Below, piece by piece: positions 49,679 to 62,515 of a DNA stretch of 64,000 nt; positions within the stretch are counted from its first letter, which is position 1; each line of letters begins with the position of its first letter. The stretch comes from Brachionus manjavacas (taxonomy: Eukaryota; Rotifera; Eurotatoria; Ploima; Brachionidae), in contig JAHQIY010000018.1 in the NCBI GenBank assembly GCA_019054805.1, forward strand, positions 496,001 to 560,000, read 5' to 3'. The notes beneath the pieces were generated by a model. The model did not search any database. It saw nothing but the letters and a program-made list of their open reading frames with translations, and had not been told where the DNA came from. The translations under genes and the position numbers were made by a program.

Positions 49679-51849
49679 CTACTCGACAGTGGTGGTTTGG
49701 GTCGATTTTTTCTTTCTCTCCAGCCCGTACATGATGTGAAAAACTTGTCTGAACTTTGTCGTAAAGCAATAGTAGATTAAAAATCTGAACGAACACTGCA
49801 GCAATTCAAGAATGTTGACCAACACGGCGTACATTTTGTACCATTTGGTTTGGGTCTGTTCGGCTTTGAAAATGAGACCCGGATAGGCAAAGACCATGGG
49901 AATAGAGCTAGTCGAGTACAAAATAGCCACGAATATGGTCATCCAAGTCAGTTGATTCTCCTGTCTGTTTCGTTTTGTGACCGGATTGCGCAGTAGATGT
50001 TTGCTGTGATCCTCGCTTTCGTTCGAAAGCTTTTTTTTGCTCTTGGCCTTCTTCACACAGTTCATCAACGATACATTCTTGTTCAGCTTGTTATTGGATC
50101 CATTCGAGTGGCTCACATTTACACTTTCTTTCATTCTTCGCCGCGATGACTTAACTATGCATATCAATATTATATTGAATAGAATAAGCAGGACTATTGG
50201 CAGAATGCGCGTCAAAACCTCCCTGACCAAGCTGTAGACTGCCCACCAGTTCTCGGTGGTGAACGAACGCGTCATCACACTTGAGCACAGTTCGATTTCA
50301 TACAGCATAAAATTGGCAATGTTGGATACAATGGCAATGAAAAGAACTATAAAACAAGACAAGTAATAACGCGATGGCTTGAAAAGCTTGTACTTGTGGA
50401 TTGGCCATCCGACAGATATTAACCTTGAGGTTGAAATTTACAAACTATTCAAATCAGACAAAAGTTAAAAAAAGTCATTGTCCTGACTTCAATTTTTATT
50501 TTTATTTTTTTTTGTAAATTACTATTTTTTATTTTAATTATTAACAAATTTAAATTACTCTTATAAAGATGACGTTTTTGAAAAAAGTTTAGTGAAAAAA
50601 ATTCAAAATTTTCATTAAAAATTTTTAAAAAACAAGAATTATTGTTCCTTTTTTTAGACTAAAGTCAAATGTTTTTATTAAAATCTAAATCTTGACTTTG
50701 TGAGTTTTAAAAGCATGGATAGACAATTTTACTTTTAAAAAACCATTTTCCTTTTTGCACTATTGTACTTAATCATAATTTTATTTAATTTGATCCTGTT
50801 CCTAATTGTATTTTTGGTTATCTTAATCATTAGATAAAAAATTAAACGGGATCCGGAGCGGAGCCCAGGTTTAGGGATTCGAGTATGAAGGTAAGAGAAA
50901 CACTAGTTAAAATTTAAAATTAATGTTTAAACTATTGATTAATTTACTTTTTTAGACTCTCATTGCATGGATAGACAATGATATTAAACTTTTAAAAAAC
51001 CATTTTCCTTTTTTTCCTTTTTTTTTCTTTTTTTCCTTTTTTTTCCTTTTTTTTTCCTTTTTTTGTACTTTTTTTGTACTTTTTTTACTTCATCATAATT
51101 TAAATTTATTTGGCACTGTTCCTTTTTGTACTTTCTGTACTTTTTGTACTTTTTCATAATTTCAATTTATTTGGCACTGTTCCTTTTTATACTTTTTGTA
51201 ATTAATGGTAATTTTAATCATTATATTAAAACTTAAACGGGGTCTGGTGCGAAGCCCTGGTTTAGGGATTCGGGTATGCTGAAGGAAATAAAAATATTAG
51301 TTAAATTTAAAATTGATATTTAAATTATTGATTAATTAAAGTTTTTTTTATTACCATTAATTTGAAAAAGTACAAAAAGGATTTTAACTTTTTAAAATTC
51401 TCATTGTCTATATCTCTCTCATTGTCAATGCTTTTTCAAAAGAGTTGGCTCAAAATTGAAGAAATAACTTACCTCTCAACTGTGACCAAGAGGTTCAATA
51501 GCATACTCAAGTTGATGGCAAAATTAGCACCGGGTATGTACAAATAGGCTAGGTAGATTTGGCGAATGAACAGGTCGTATTTGTTGAATGGCTGCGTGTA
51601 AGAGGTGATGCAGTAGGGTATGATTATGATGCAGATGAAAAAATCAGTCAATGTAATGAGACGAAGGTACTTGAATGTGACAGTGTTGAAGCTTTTGTCG
51701 CGAAACACTTGAAGGCTGATTAGGTTGAGCACGATGCCGATCAGAGCCAGCGGGCACATCACAAACAAGTAGCTGTAGGCCTCGAATCTGTAATAACTAT
51801 TGGAGAGCTCACACGTGGACTCATTGTACAGCTTGGTGAGATTCAACAT
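49679..51849 (-). CDS. Rhodopsin-class G protein-coupled receptor (neuropeptide/FMRFamide-receptor-like)
   Basis: Two exons, 51849-51473 and 50423-49679, join in phase 2 to 373 residues across a 1,049-base intron. The extracellular N-terminus has NLT and NES glycosylation sites. Seven hydrophobic segments follow, including LFVMCPLALIGIVLNLISL (TM1, with the GxxxN-like pattern), LITLTDFFICIIIIP (TM2, LxxxD), FAINLSMLLNLLVTVERL (TM3), TM4 near FIVLFIAIVSNIANF, ILPIVLLILFNIILI (TM5), TWMTIFVAILYSTSSIPMVF (TM6) and LLQCSFRFLIYY (TM7). The third cytoplasmic loop is long and basic. DRY is ERL and NPxxY is replaced by SFRFLIYY, both typical of divergent invertebrate peptide receptors. The usual TM3 cysteine is not seen. 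Ligand unknown. Confidence 0.85.
50714..50965. mobile_element. AGACAATGA-type MITE, copy B, in the GPCR intron
   Basis: It starts ATGGATAGACAATTTTACTT and contains the core GGGATCCGGAGCGGAGCCCA, then GGTTTAGGGATTCG. The right end (GACTCTCATTG) is degraded and abuts copy C. Orientation is opposite to copies A and D. Confidence 0.7.
50966..51412. mobile_element. AGACAATGA-type MITE, copy C, in the GPCR intron
   Basis: Perfect inverted ends TAGACAATGA (50972-50981) and TCATTGTCTA (51401-51410). The core GGGGTCTGGTGCGAAGCCCT, then GGTTTAGGGATTCGGGTATG, lies near 51239-51278. The left arm is expanded by TTTTTCC runs and by near-tandem copies of a roughly 50-base unit (TTTATTTGGCACTGTTCC...TTTTTCATAATT). 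Confidence 0.85.
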
Positions 51850-53021
51850 GTGTTTAATTTTAAAAGTTATCTAATTTTAATAAAGATTCACATAAAAAAT
51901 AAAATAGAATAAAGCGGAAAAAAAATTCATTTTTTTAAATACCATCAAAAGTTGAAAAAATAAAGCTGGTTGATATCTAAGATAAATATCAGGATTCATT
52001 TAAATTAGTTTGCCATTTTGTGTCAGCTATTTTAGACAAATTGCGCAAGTGAGCGATAAGGCCCAACTGCTAAAAATGGCTGCCAAAGCGCTCTAAATTA
52101 AATGTCTAATTGATAAGACGAAGCCATTTAATATTTCCTCTGATTATATAAAAATAAGGACACAGTAAAGCTTTATTGAAAAATTGGATTTATTTTAGAG
52201 AATTGTTCACACACGGTTTAAATGAACTTGCAAAATTTCAACTAAAATTTTTCTAGATTAAAAACTAATTGACTAGATGATTGAATTAAAAAAATTAAAA
52301 TGAAAATCTAAAAAAAATTGAAAATTTTGGTGTTATTTTTGAAATTAAATTCTTTTTGTAAAAATTTTTAGCTAAAATTGCGCAATTTTACCTGAGAAAT
52401 AAGTGTCGTAGCATGACTAGTAAAAAATGAAGTGAAGAAAATAATTCAATAAAATTAAATGTGAATTAAATTTTATTTAAGAGAAAAATTCAACATTATA
52501 TTTTTAAAAATTTAGTAAATTTCAGCTTTTTTAAAATTGTAAAAATCAAAATAATATGAATATAAATATTTGATTTATTCGATATTTCTTATTTTACAAT
52601 TTTAAAGTTTAAAATTTTTTCTCAAAATTATTAATATATTAAAGAAAAATTTAAAAATAAATATTTTGAATTAAAAATTTATTATTGCTCAACTCTTTTT
52701 TGCTATTTTTTAAAAGAGGCAATGATTAAACCTGCTAAAACTTTTTATTTTTAAATATTTAAACTGGCTAAGATGCAACAAACTTGATTAATTTATAAAA
52801 AAAATTAGAAGAGTACAAATAGTATTCTTTTCATTGTAGAATTTAAATAATAATCTTTTTTTTACTAAAAACACGGTTTATCATGACTCACCTAAATATT
52901 TTAGAATTCAATAACTAAAAAATGAAGAAATTTAATTTTTGATTTAAGGAATTATGGAAATTTAATTGAACCATTGTCAAAAAAAAATCAAAGGGGAAAA
53001 ACATTTGTATATTTTGCGGTA
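51850..53021. other. Intergenic DNA upstream of the GPCR gene
   Basis: A/T-rich, no gene or repeat recognised. The GPCR promoter must lie here; no motif stands out. Confidence 0.5.
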
Positions 53022-53399
53022 AAGACAATGAAAATATTTAAAAGTAAAAATCCTTTTTGTACTTTTTGTTCTTAACGGTAATAAAAAAAACTTTTAATTA
53101 ATCAATATTTTAAAATCAATTTTAAATTTAACTAATATTTTTATTACCTCCAGCATACCCGAATCCCTAAACCAGGGCTTCGCTCCAGACCCCGTTTGAG
53201 TTTTAATATAATGATTAAAATTACCATTAATTACTTAAAGTATAAAAAGGAACAGTGCCAAATAAATTGAAATTATGAAAAAGTACAAAAAGTACAGAAA
53301 GTACAAAAAGGAACAGTGCCAAATAAATTTAAATTATGAAAAAGTTCAAAAAGTACAGAAAGGAAAATTTTTTTTTAAAAGTTAGATCTCATTGTCTAT
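53022..53399. mobile_element. AGACAATGA-type MITE, copy D
   Basis: Left end AGACAATGAAAATATTTAAA and right end TCATTGTCTA (53389-53398) are inverted. The core CATACCCGAATCCCTAAACC, then AGGGCTTCGCTCCAGACC, matches copies A-C, and the right arm carries duplicated 50-base units (GGAACAGTGCCAAATAAATT twice). Confidence 0.85.
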
Positions 53400-55428
53400 C
53401 CATGGATATTTTCACTCGAGATTAATTACTAGTGTTTTGATCAAAAGATCAATGCTAATTTTTTCCAAAATTTAAGCTTTCAATATTCAATAATATCATT
53501 TTAAACATTACTGCATTAAATTTTTTTAGCTGATTATTTTCTTTATCTGTCTAGAAAATTAAAACTTTTCTTTGACCAAATTTGAAGTTAAAAATCAAAA
53601 ATGACCTCAAATTAGATGAAAAAATTAAAAAGTAAGTCTAAAAGCAGATATGACTCTAGAAGGAAACAGAAAGGAATTTAAAATTCGGATACCAAAGCTG
53701 CTATGCAAAAATTATGTGACTGATAGCACTTTAAATCCTGAGATAGTACAATTTTAAGTACAGTATAATTATTTTCGATTTTGTGTTTTAGTTTATATTT
53801 TGCCTCAAATTTTTTTTCGTATAAATTTTTTTTAATTTCTTTTATTTTATGATACACCATCGATATAAACCTTTAGTTACATTAATTTAGAAAAAAAACA
53901 AAATATCATTAAAATTTTTTGGTGTAACTAACTCAATGCGCGTTTGTGTATTTATTTAATTTTTGTAATTTATAAAAAATATTGATTTCCAAATTCAAAT
54001 ATTAAATAAATAAATTTTCTTCTTATCTTTTAATAAACAATTAAATTGGATATTTCAAAAAATTTAAATTTAAACTGGGATTTAATGTTTCAGCCTTTTA
54101 TGGCAAAAATAATTTTTTTCTTCCCAGCTAGTTAAATTACGCCAGTCATTTTAATCGGATTAGACAGTGCGATTAATTGTTTTTTTTTATCATTTAGAAC
54201 CTTTTTTCATAAATAATAAAAATTTTTTAAAATTCTTTTTATTGAATAACAAAAAAAATATTTTATTCCATTGAAAGGCAAGACAAATTTAAAATGTTTT
54301 ATTATTTAACTTAAGATCAAATTATTTGGTTAAATTTTTTTTTATTTCTCTAGTTTTTCGCCTTGGAAAAAATTGCCTTCGATCGACTAGGATTAACTTT
54401 TTCCCAATCGACCCAGAACAATCAATTCCTGAGCCTAATCTTACAACTTAATGACCATATTCTTTTGAGAACCAAATAAAAAAAAAATCACAATAATCTG
54501 AATTTAATATGATAAACTATACCAAAAAATTAAATATATTTATTTTTACCATAATTGACACTCTATAATCAATTAATATCTTAATTTTATTATATTATTT
54601 TTTAAGTGAATTTGTAATATTTTATTCGGAAAAAAATTCTTTTTCTACATTTTGATTATTTCCCTAATGAAATAATTAACTAATCAATAAAAAAATACAA
54701 TTCGACATATTATCATGATAGAACCTTATGCGCATTTAATTTCAATCACCCATCAAAAGAAGTAAACTGTTTCAGGCTCTATTATTTTAAGTTTTTTTAG
54801 ATTAAAAATGTAAATTATTAAATTAATAATTTTATTTATTAATAATAGCTAATTAAAATGACTAGTGTCTTTTCTTGACTTAAAAAAAAGAAAAGGTTTA
54901 TGTTAATACGGAAAAATTAAATATATTTCACACACAAAAAATTCAACCAATTTTCCGATTTTAAATTATACCTTTAATATGAACATTATGTCATTTAATT
55001 ACTTAGACTGCTATCATATTTAGTAAAGTGCTTAAAACGATCCCTTAGGCTTTGATCAAGTGTTAAATTTCATAACAAAAATCTGATCGGTTTCCCACAT
55101 TTACTCAGAGTATCAGTATGGCAATGGAAATCAGAGATAAAATTTTGCAAAAAATATTTCTAATTTATTTTTAAATTATTTTTAATTATTAGAGATATCT
55201 TGACCATTACTCTCAAGGTTAAGTCAAAATAGGTTAAATTTGAAAATTTTTCCAAAAAATTTTTTTTAAGGCCTAAAGCTGAAATTTTGAGAAAGAATAT
55301 TACATGAAATTTCTTACATAAAAAACAACATTTAAGTATAATTCTAAAAAAAATTTATTAAATTGATTCTACGAGATTAAAGCCATATATAACAAAACCA
55401 AATTTTGAGTAAGCTTAAGCCAAAGTTT
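53400..55428. other. Intergenic DNA, nothing recognised
   Basis: About 2 kb of A/T-rich DNA. A less A/T-rich patch at 54355-54475 is not open in any frame for long and gave no match I could name. Confidence 0.5.
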
Positions 55429-55653
55429 TACCAGAGTTGTTTAAAAGCCCCAAAAAAAAGTCCAAGTCCGTTATTTTTTTTTAATTTGCTAGATCAGGCT
55501 TCATATCAAAAAATTTATATAATCTTGGGTTGTCTAATGCAATAGATTTGCCAAATATCACAATTTTCCTGCAACTTTAGCATAAATGTTTTTACAATAT
55601 TCAAAATTCTAAAGTCCGGACTTGGACTTGTGACTTTTAAACAACTCTGGGTA
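55429..55653. mobile_element. MITE of the CCAGA(G/C)TTGTTT family with TA flanks, copy 4
   Basis: The left end TACCAGAGTTGTTTAAAAG and the inverse of the right end TACCCAGAGTTGTTTAAAAG match almost exactly; the subterminal AAGTCCAAGTCCG is also inverted (55459 and 55613). TA dinucleotides at both borders suggest Tc1/mariner-type TA target duplication. The ends resemble those at 2371-2649. Confidence 0.7.
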
Positions 55654-57950
55654 TAACGCTATTTTTTTTATTTATTACAGATTATTTGAAGTTTAAAAAT
55701 TTTATCCATGTAAAAAAACATGCAGTAAATTTAACTATTAACACTCATCAATTTAATCTTGCATCAAAAATTAGCTTTCTGAATCCTTAAATATTGTCTA
55801 AAAATAATAAGAAGAAATCAAAGAAATTCTAAACAAATCTTTACTAAAGCTATTTATTTCTTTTTGATAATTCAATGTTAAGTTTAACATCTAATATCAA
55901 AATATCAATTTTTCAGCATCAAATATTTGGAAAAGAATTTTACAAAATTTTGCACTGAATTTATTTATTTGTCTAAAATGAAATCAGCTTTTTCCAATTG
56001 ATACTTTGGTATTTTGATATTTTTGATACTTAACTAAACATCAGCAACAACAAAAATAGAGTGTAATCAAAAAAATTACTTCAAAAAAATGAGGCTTTCT
56101 TTTGTTTCTTTTGCAAAAAAAGCCAAAATAATAAAATTCTTTAATACTAAGGATTATTCCGTGGGCTATGTGCTAAAAACGTCAGTCTAATCATGTCTTT
56201 TCAAAAAATCATAAACTAGAATAGGAGTCATACAAACAATTTTTTTTAACAATTAAATTAAAAGTCTAATTTAAAAAAAAAACCTTTCAATTAAAAATAC
56301 AATTTTAATCACTTTAATTTTAACGTGTTTCTAAAGCTTCATTTAATCTTACTAAAAAAAAATTAATTTTATTAAAAATGCAAATTTGGGTTTGTTTAAT
56401 ATTAGACTCGAATAAAATTCTATTTATCCACACGTGAATTTTTAATTAATAAATAACATTTTTTTTTGTTCTTAGTCAAACAAATATTTGATAATTCAAT
56501 CCCAATCTCAATTGAATTTTGTTAAGAACTATCAATTTTTTTTAATTCCTGTTACCAAACAGTTCACAGATTTATCATTTAAATAACATCTAACGTGATC
56601 ATTTCTAATTGAAAATAGAAATTAGAATTATTAGAATTATTATTTAAATTTATTGAAAATTGATCTAAAAAATTCTATAAACAATTATACGATTTGCGAG
56701 GAAATTTCTAAATTGAATAAATTTTAGCAAATCTGCGGAATTAATACAAAAAAAAAACAAGTATCACGGTAAATTAAGAATAATTCAAATAAACGCATTA
56801 TTATCAGTAGCTCGATTAGAAAACTAAATTAAATATCTATTTATTCCTGTTAAATAAATTCTAAATTAAATACTTATCCAAAAATTGGATGCAAATAAAG
56901 CTAAAAAATAAATTAAAATCTAATTTTTTGATTTTTAAATCTTAATAAAACATGAATTCATCCATTTTTTTCTTCTCCTGTTTCCCTTTTCTATTGATTA
57001 AATATAAATTAATATGTTTTTTTTTATCTAATTTATATGATATTTGAATATAAAATTTGTTTCCGAATTCGGATTTTTTGCATTCTGCTAGATTTTTACA
57101 AAACGTAGTTTATCTAAACATTTCTTTAGCAAATAAATTGAGATGATTTTGGTCATATGAGCAGATTGAATAGCGTAAATCAGCCTGTTACGCCTAACTA
57201 CTTTAGTATTAATAGAGTTTGGCTTTTGTTTCCGGTTTATTGTTCTTAAAATTAAAACAACTCTCAAGATTGCTAGTGTGCAGCTTGAACGGAATTCTCT
57301 TTTTTTCTTTATTTATCATTAGGAGGAATTTCAAATTGTGGACTAGCTTGGATGCGGCTCTAAGTTATTAGCCGTGCTCAGAAGACAACTTGCGTGTCTT
57401 GGCATTAAATGGAGTTTAAATTTTAAGCTATTTTTTTCAACTTGACCTTCTGTCGTAGATAAAATTTATTTATATTATTATTGATATTTAAAATAAAATA
57501 TGAAAAAATTTGTTGTCTTATCAATAAGTTGTTCTAAAAAAAAGCTTGGCATTTTTAACTGAACTTTTAAAAATTTGAACTATATTTTTTTTTTCTTTAA
57601 AAAAAATTATTAAAACAAAATTCTAATATTTCAAAAAATTCAAAGTGAAAGTTAATCTCTGCTTTCATCATGATCCAAGTATTAAATTACAAAGTTTGGT
57701 TTGAAGTCTTGAAAATTTTGAAATTACTCAAGATAAGTTTCTTTCATTAGCAATGATTCTCCAAACATCAACTCTCAAAAATTTTCTCCTCTAAATTCAA
57801 GAGTAAAATCTAAAATTTCAAAATTTTAAATTTTATTCTCTCTCACTTACTAGATTAAAAGAAATAATTGTAAACTGTAAAATTAAATTTGAGTTATAAA
57901 CATTTTTGAACAATTACGGAAGTTATTTTTTTCTAGTCATAATTTTTCAA
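55654..57950. other. Intergenic DNA, nothing firmly recognised
   Basis: A/T-rich. A more complex stretch at 57140-57415 contains short open runs (FGHMSRLNSVNQP) that might be an old mobile-element tail, but no family could be named. Confidence 0.45.
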
Positions 57951-58903
57951 ATATATATGTTGGTTTTAAGGGAGCAAAAGATAGAATAATAGACACGTCT
58001 GATAATCCATTGATCCTAGATGGGAAGAAAATTAAGAGAGTCGATACAATGCGGTATCTTGGGTTCTAAATATCAGATGAGCTCAATAATATTAAACATT
58101 GGAACAAGAGGAAGAGCCTAGCCATAAATGCAGTGTCAAAACTGAAGACTCTGGGTATAGTAACAAATCAAATGCATCCAAATATGAAGGCCCATCTTTA
58201 CAAGACCTATGTGAGGCCAGCTTTAACTTATGAGTGTGAGAATATGAACATAAATGCGAGCACACTGAATGACATAAAAAGAACAGAGGGCAACATAATC
58301 AAAGGACTACTAACTATACCAAGGAGGTGTCGTACAACAAGCTTATTCTTGTCATTGAATAACATGCCTACGGATTACATCATCAAAAACATTAAGGTTG
58401 ACTTTTTCAATCGATTAATTGAAAATGAACTCACTAAGAAGATGATTATTGAGCTAGAAAAACAACCGATTCCGAATGACTTCATTAGCGAAATCCTGGA
58501 AATTACCAGTGAACTGGAAGAGGAAAACATGTCACTACAGGACAAATGCAAACTTGTTAAGCTGAATAACATATCTGAGTACCGTTCAAATCAAAAAAAC
58601 GATGTCAAAGTCCAAAAGCTCAGAGATATATATAAGACAGGGAGTAAAGATAACATATCGGGCTTAATTTTCCAGATTTGTAGATTTGATGTAGCTTAGT
58701 TTTCAAATCCGACAGTCTCTTATCAATCAAAAGTCTAACAACTTATTTTTATTATATCACTGAATAATTGTAAATAGAAACTTTGGCACTTTTTTTTACT
58801 TTTTTTTGGTACCTTTTATACTCAATTTTGTAATTTTTATATTTTTTTTATACTAAACACAGTGCCCCTTATTTTACGGGTCACTGAGCAAGCTTAGCTT
58901 AGA

Positions 58904-58904
<1 letters not shown>
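57951..58904 (+). mobile_element. 5'-truncated LINE reverse transcriptase tail
   Basis: From about 57970 the plus strand reads a retrotransposon C-terminus: KDRIIDTSDNPLILDGKKI, VDTMRYLGF, then after an in-frame stop near 58068 SKLKTLGIVTNQMHPNMK, LYKTYVRPALTYECENMNIN, LLTIPRRCRTTSL and a long tail to a stop at 58699. The YLG..I and YVRP.L.Y patterns are reverse-transcriptase thumb signatures. It belongs to a different LINE lineage from the copies at 8140 and 31585, judging by the Y-E-C-E tail. About 205 bases of 3' UTR lead to an (AAT)n tail. Confidence 0.75.

Positions 58905-58954
<50 letters not shown>
58905..58954. repeat. (AAT)n microsatellite forming the LINE 3' tail
   Basis: About 17 AAT units directly after the LINE 3' UTR, at the element's expected 3' end. 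Confidence 0.8.
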
Positions 58955-58955
<1 letters not shown>

Positions 58956-61900
58956 TTGGTTTTTCATTTATTATTTTCAGATTCCATTTATACAAATAAA
59001 AGTTATTTGTAAAATTTAACTTAGTTTTTCTCTATTTTGGTCTCTCAACTCAACTAAGGATAAGTCACCCAACTGCCACTGAGTATAGACCTATCCAACA
59101 TTTAAGTATAAACCCAACATGGTTATTACAAAACTGTATTTTTTATCTGGTAATTTTTTTTTAATCCAATGTTTAATTTATTCTTTTCTCTGAGATAAAA
59201 TTTTTTAAATAAAAATTAATTTTAGCCTCTTCAAGGAAAATAGAATTTTAATTTACAATAATAAATAAACAATAATTTCTTTCCTTTATAATTTGACGAT
59301 GATTTTAAGAAATACGGAAATAAATTAAAAGTAAATACTTGAAAAATAGGAAATTAGAAATTATTCTCAAACTAGTTTCATCATACTTTCCATTTTAAAA
59401 TAGTTTAATTTAAAAATTCTGTAATAAAATTTGAATTTGAAGAGTCCAGTTTTTATGAATAGAAGAAATTCAAAAGATGTTTTGTCTCGATAATCACAAA
59501 AACTCATGGTGTGGGTAAGAAATGTACTCATAGCCGAAATATTTTCTTGACTTCCTTTGAAAAGCTAATTCTAAATTTTCTCACAAAATAATTTATCTAA
59601 AGTCACCAAAAATCTTTGAATTTAATCCAAATTTTAGAAAAATGACGAAATAATTTTTTTCTAAATACATTTACTGTGATTGAAAAAAAAACTGAAAAAA
59701 ATGGTTTTTGCATCCCGCCAGTTTTTTGACAAATCGAAAAAAAAATTCAAGTTTCCATATCCTGAATAAATAAGATGTTAATTTGCTTCTTACGAACATT
59801 TTTATTTGTAAAACAAATTAGAATCAAGAAATGCTCATTTTTTTTCATATTTAACTTTTAAATTTTACTTTTTTGTCGGATTGCTAAAAATAGGAAATTA
59901 AAATAATTTTTTTAAAATAATTATTTTTTGATTCGATTTGATTTAATATTTGAAAAAATTTGAAATTTTCTTTTTCTACAATAAATTCAAATCAAGATAT
60001 CCTCCTTTTTTTTTAAATTAATCATTCATTAAAAACCTTTATGGACCTTACAATAAATAAATGAATCACCAAGTAAAAGAAAATTAAAAAAAATTTAAAT
60101 TGACTTAAATTTTTGACAGCCTTTAAAAAAATTAAGATCAACCTTAAATTGAATAATGAAATTCTTATATAAAAAAATCCGACATCTGCATGATAAATTT
60201 TTTATTTTTGACTGATAAAAATTTTATTAATCATGCGACAATAGACAAGTTTTTCTCAATAGAAATGCATTTCACTAATGACATTTAATCAAAATATTCT
60301 TATAACTGGAGGTGTTGTTTAGAAAAAAGCATACCCGGATATTCTCTCTTCCATTTCGTTTTAAAATCAATAATTCTTTGTAAATAAAAGGGCCAGGAAT
60401 TCATAGAATAGATTCGTATTTTTCATCCACCGGCTGAACAAAAGTTTTAAAAAAGAAAAAGTTAATTTATAAGAATTCTCTTGAGAAATTTATCTTACAA
60501 TGGATGAAATTCGATCAAATCTGTCAATAAAGCACTTGATTAGAGCTAGTCCTAGTATAAACCTAGTCTTTTTGTTAAAATGAGTACTGAAAAGCTTAAT
60601 CAAAATATTATGATCATTCTTTTGAAAATTTTCGAGATTTTTTTCACAAGAATGGTGCTGATGGAAATTTACCTGGGAATGAATCGGCTGCATACTTGAG
60701 CGAACTCGATTAGCTTTAATTAAATAATTTATGACTTAGGAAGCAGATTGTGACACCAACCTAATTTTCGCTTTCAAACTAAGTATTTTTGGATTAGTGC
60801 TGATTGTTTCTTATAATAAATAAAAAATATTTATCAAAAAAAAAACTTAATTTTTTCTGGCAAAAATCTGAAGAAATCAAAATCTAAGCTGCGTCTAAGC
60901 CAAGTATCTGATATTAAACGCAACTGGTGAAATTTAATCAACTGCACTGGGTCTATGACAACTCTTACTAAGCCGGTATGAGTCGAAGCCTTTGAAAATA
61001 AATTGCATGTTTATCCCAAGAGATAGAGGAAAAAATTAAAGACATGTCTAATGAAATAAATGAGAATTTAATTACTTGTTTTGAAAAAAAGAGCTTCTAA
61101 AATAGTATAATTAAGATGACAATTTTTTTACCTATCATTATTCAGCTGAACATTTAATCTAAACTTTAATTAAAAAATTCCTGTTTTTGACGAGAGACAG
61201 CAATTTTTAGATTACTAATCTTTAATAAAAATGCTTCGAAATACATTTAAATTTTCAATTAACTCGGTTATTCTCGGTAAGAAGCTGCCACTTAAACATT
61301 AGAGCTAATTGAATCGAAATGTGCTCAATCGATTCAGAAACCATTAATCTATTCTCAAAAACCTAAAACAGTGTTCATCCATAAGCAATTTATTTTTTGT
61401 TTTTTTTAATAAAATTTTTCAAAATTATTTTTTTGCCTACTCTGACACTAAATGAGGAATCCTTACCACAAGACCGTATGGTAACAAACAGATCTTTGCC
61501 TAAAATGATTAAAGAATCAATTTTGAAGCTTTTCAAAAACTAATTATAGCCGAATTTGGTTCAAGAAAATAAATTAAACAAATATAATTAATATTAAATT
61601 TTTTTTAAAGTGCTGCAATTTTTTTAAGAATGTTTTAACTGAGTTAATTTTTGAAAGCTATTAGTCGAGGCATATTTACTCAAAGGCAATTTTTTTAGAT
61701 CTGAAGCAAACACTTAATTAATGAATTAAGAGATTTCTCGTTTTTCTTTTTTGAGCAAATATCTAATTTAAAAAGCCTCGGGGCCAAATGAACCTATTTT
61801 AGAATAAAACTAATGCATTCGAACATTCTTTTCTACAAAATTTTTTTAATAATTCTTAATTAGATTATTAATAATTAATAAGCAGAAGAGTATTTTTATT

Positions 61901-62515
61901 AGATTGACAAATATATTCAACTTTATTAAAAAAAAAGTCTTAAATTTAAAAAAAGAATACTAATTTACTTGACAGATAATGTCTGAGTAACTCGATTATA
62001 TATTTGCTAGTATTAGATTGAAATTCCGTATTTCTTTGTTAAAAATACGAAAGTAGATTTATTTTTCACTTAAACCATCTAAATATTAAAAGCAGCTTTA
62101 TTTTCAAACTCAATGACTTGTCTTTTTTTAAAAAAATTAATTTAATTAGAAAAAAAAGTGAATTGCGAATCCATCAAGTACACTAATAAATTTTTGTTAT
62201 TAATTTTAATCAAAAGAGAAATGTCTTAATCAGTAATTTCACTTTAAAAAAAATAATTGATAATTGATGGAATTTTATCTGCGGTTCTTGAATTTTTCAA
62301 GATAATTTTTAAAGATCAGTTAATTTTGTTTTCTGGTTAAAAAGTTATTAAATAAAATTTTAATAGAAATCCTATTAAATTGGTAAAAAGATTTTGGTAC
62401 CAATTTAATAAATATTTTTTTATCTTTTCAATTTTATTTATGATTTTGAGGAAATTTTTTTTTAGTTAATTAGTTAAGAATATCATTAAAATGATACTTT
62501 AATGCCAAAATTTGA
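58955..62515. other. Gene-poor A/T-rich DNA
   Basis: About 3.6 kb. A minus-strand frame at 60693-60490 (67 codons, LILGLALIKC-like hydrophobic part) ends in a GTAAGA donor-like site and could be an exon, but no family is recognised and neighbouring exons were not found. No RNA gene or repeat stands out. Confidence 0.4.

Noticed and set aside
60490..60693. 67-codon minus-strand frame with a donor-like end
   Set aside because: No recognisable family, and no convincing partner exons; kept only as a remark in the region entry.
60840..61020. Minus-strand coding-like stretch (VVIDPVQLIKFHQL, LISDTWLRRSL)
   Set aside because: About 60 codons with no ATG, no splice partners and no known family; likely chance.
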